64,000 nt of DNA from Myxococcales bacterium (GTDB taxonomy: Bacteria; Myxococcota; Myxococcia; Myxococcales; Myxococcaceae), in contig JAUXRI010000287.1 in assembly GCA_030681895.1 (NCBI GenBank), forward strand, positions 1 through 64,000. Direction: 5' to 3'. Shown here piece by piece: positions 63,330-64,000 of this stretch. The position numbers and the translations under genes were made by a program. The notes beneath the pieces are model-generated. The model was not told the DNA's origin. It made no database searches and saw only the letters and a list, made by a program, of their open reading frames with translations. Numbering within the stretch: position 1 is the stretch's first letter; each line of letters opens with the position of its first letter.

Positions 63330-63638
63330 TCAGCCCAGCTTCAGGTGCGCCGAGAACAACGCGTCGCACTCGCCCGCCAGCCGTGAGTCGAGCGCGGTGA
63401 CCCGATTGCCCGCGTCGTGCGTCACGAAGCGCAGCGTCACCTTGCGCCAGCGAATGTCGATGTCGGGGTGGTGGTCGGCGGCCTCGCAAAGCCGGCCCAC
63501 GTGCTCGACGAACGTGATGGCCTCGGGAAAGCTCGGGGCCTCGTAAGTGCGCACCAGCATGCCGGCTTGAACGCTCCACTCGGCGTGCGTCGCGAGGAAG
63601 GCTTCGAGTTCGGTCTGGGTCAGCGGCTCGTGGTGCAT
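63330..63638 (-). CDS. phhB: Pterin-4a-carbinolamine dehydratase
   Basis: 102 aa, the full family length. The signature EAADHHPDIDIRWRKVTLRF carries the His-His-Pro active site and the later THDAG element. It dehydrates 4a-hydroxytetrahydrobiopterin, recycling the pterin cofactor used by aromatic amino acid hydroxylases. The ATG at 63638 is preferred over frames reaching 63965 because it starts the fold. No hydroxylase gene is within the window. Confidence 0.95.
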   Translation of the reverse strand: MHHEPLTQTELEAFLATHAEWSVQAGMLVRTYEAPSFPEAITFVEHVGRLCEAADHHPDIDIRWRKVTLRFVTHDAGNRVTALDSRLAGECDALFSAHLKLG

Positions 63639-63750
63639 GAGATGATTTCGCGCCCGATAGTGGCCCGAGTCAAAGCGAAACGGGCGGGCCGGTGATCCAC
63701 GTCTTCCCCTCGGGAACCCGTGGGCGCACGTGGTACGCTGCACGACTTCA

Positions 63751-64000
63751 ATGGCTGCGCTCGAGTTCGCCTTGCCAGGAGCCCCCGGGTCTCCCGGCTT
63801 CCCCTTTCCGGCTGCGCGGTTCACCATCGGCTCGGCCCCCGAGGCAGGCCTGCGCTTCGACGCCCGGCTCGTCTTGCCGCTCCACGCCGAGGTGGCCCTC
63901 GACCCGAACGGCGTGCCGTGGATTCGCGACCTCTCGAACGGGCAGCTCGCGCTCAACGGCGCCACGGTGCAGAAGGCGCGGCTCCAGCCAGGCGCGAAGG
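63751..64000 (+). CDS. FHA-domain protein (3' end outside window)
   Basis: An ATG at 63751 opens a frame that reaches the window edge with 83 codons and no stop. The sequence has the FHA order: RFTIGSAPEAG (IGR-type turn), LPLHAEVAL (the SxxH region, His kept), WIRDLSNGQLALNG (DxxSxNG-type loop). The Ser-Arg of a typical phosphothreonine site is not obvious. Related in type to the FHA-like gene at 7215-8333. Divergent from phhB. Confidence 0.72.
   Translation, partial: MAALEFALPGAPGSPGFPFPAARFTIGSAPEAGLRFDARLVLPLHAEVALDPNGVPWIRDLSNGQLALNGATVQKARLQPGAK

Overview
The window is high-GC (roughly two thirds G+C), gene-dense DNA with strong third-position GC bias. It looks like a chromosomal segment of a myxobacterium-like member of the Myxococcota. 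Pointers to this are several lipoproteins with long Gly/Ser/Ala/Thr repeat linkers, a DUF2378 (TIGR02265-type) protein, a TIGR02996-type repeat-companion protein with leucine-rich repeats, a MYXO-CTERM-like sorting tail, two Ser/Thr kinases of eukaryotic type, FHA-like proteins, and a pair of enhancer-binding proteins. I see no rRNA, tRNA, insertion sequence, CRISPR array or phage block. The species cannot be named from the sequence alone.

Layout. 0-2 kb: the 3' part of a repeat-rich surface lipoprotein, a small membrane protein, and an AbrB/Doc toxin-antitoxin pair behind two palindromes. 2-5.9 kb: a pentameric ligand-gated ion channel homologue translationally coupled to an OprB-type porin, a divergent HTH-membrane-stalk protein, and a PH-like membrane protein. 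5.9-9.6 kb: an FHA-like protein with a Ser/Thr kinase, and a molybdate/sulfate transporter. 9.6-11.6 kb: an overlapping SDR / ECF sigma / AHSA1 operon. 11.8-15.2 kb: a fusion of an AttH/CrtC-like lipocalin domain to a polyprenyl synthetase, an unknown protein, and a Cys-rich gene remnant. 15.2-25 kb: mainly exported proteins (beta-barrel, fibro-slime lipoprotein, kexin-like protease with an overlapping small partner, collagen-like DUF1554 lipoprotein), a guanidine-III-like riboswitch in front of a SugE/Gdx-type SMR exporter, and a mono-heme lipoprotein.

25-41 kb: a DUF2378 protein, a macro-like protein, a barrel / thioredoxin-like / YtkA-like operon, an antiporter-USP protein coupled to an XRE-EIIA regulator, a PhoD-like phosphatase, LRR and OmpA proteins, and an AbiEii-type nucleotidyltransferase overlapping a Trp-rich small protein. 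41-46 kb: a four-gene operon DUF4132 / kinase / ABC ATPase / ABC permease. 46-52 kb: two lipoproteins and a very large M48 metalloprotease. 52-56 kb: an OmpA-TSP3 protein and two ice-binding-like (DUF3494) lipoproteins. 56-60 kb: an NtrC-type regulator, an orphan enhancer-binding protein, a soluble histidine kinase and an ExbD-like protein. 60-64 kb: argG, a secreted protein, pterin-carbinolamine dehydratase, and the start of another FHA protein.

The window is mostly about the cell envelope and signalling, with little core metabolism (argG, phhB). The items most worth pursuing are the riboswitch-Gdx pair, the channel-porin operon, the lipocalin-prenyl synthase fusion, the protease with a possibly detached propeptide, and the Trp-rich/AbiEii pair.
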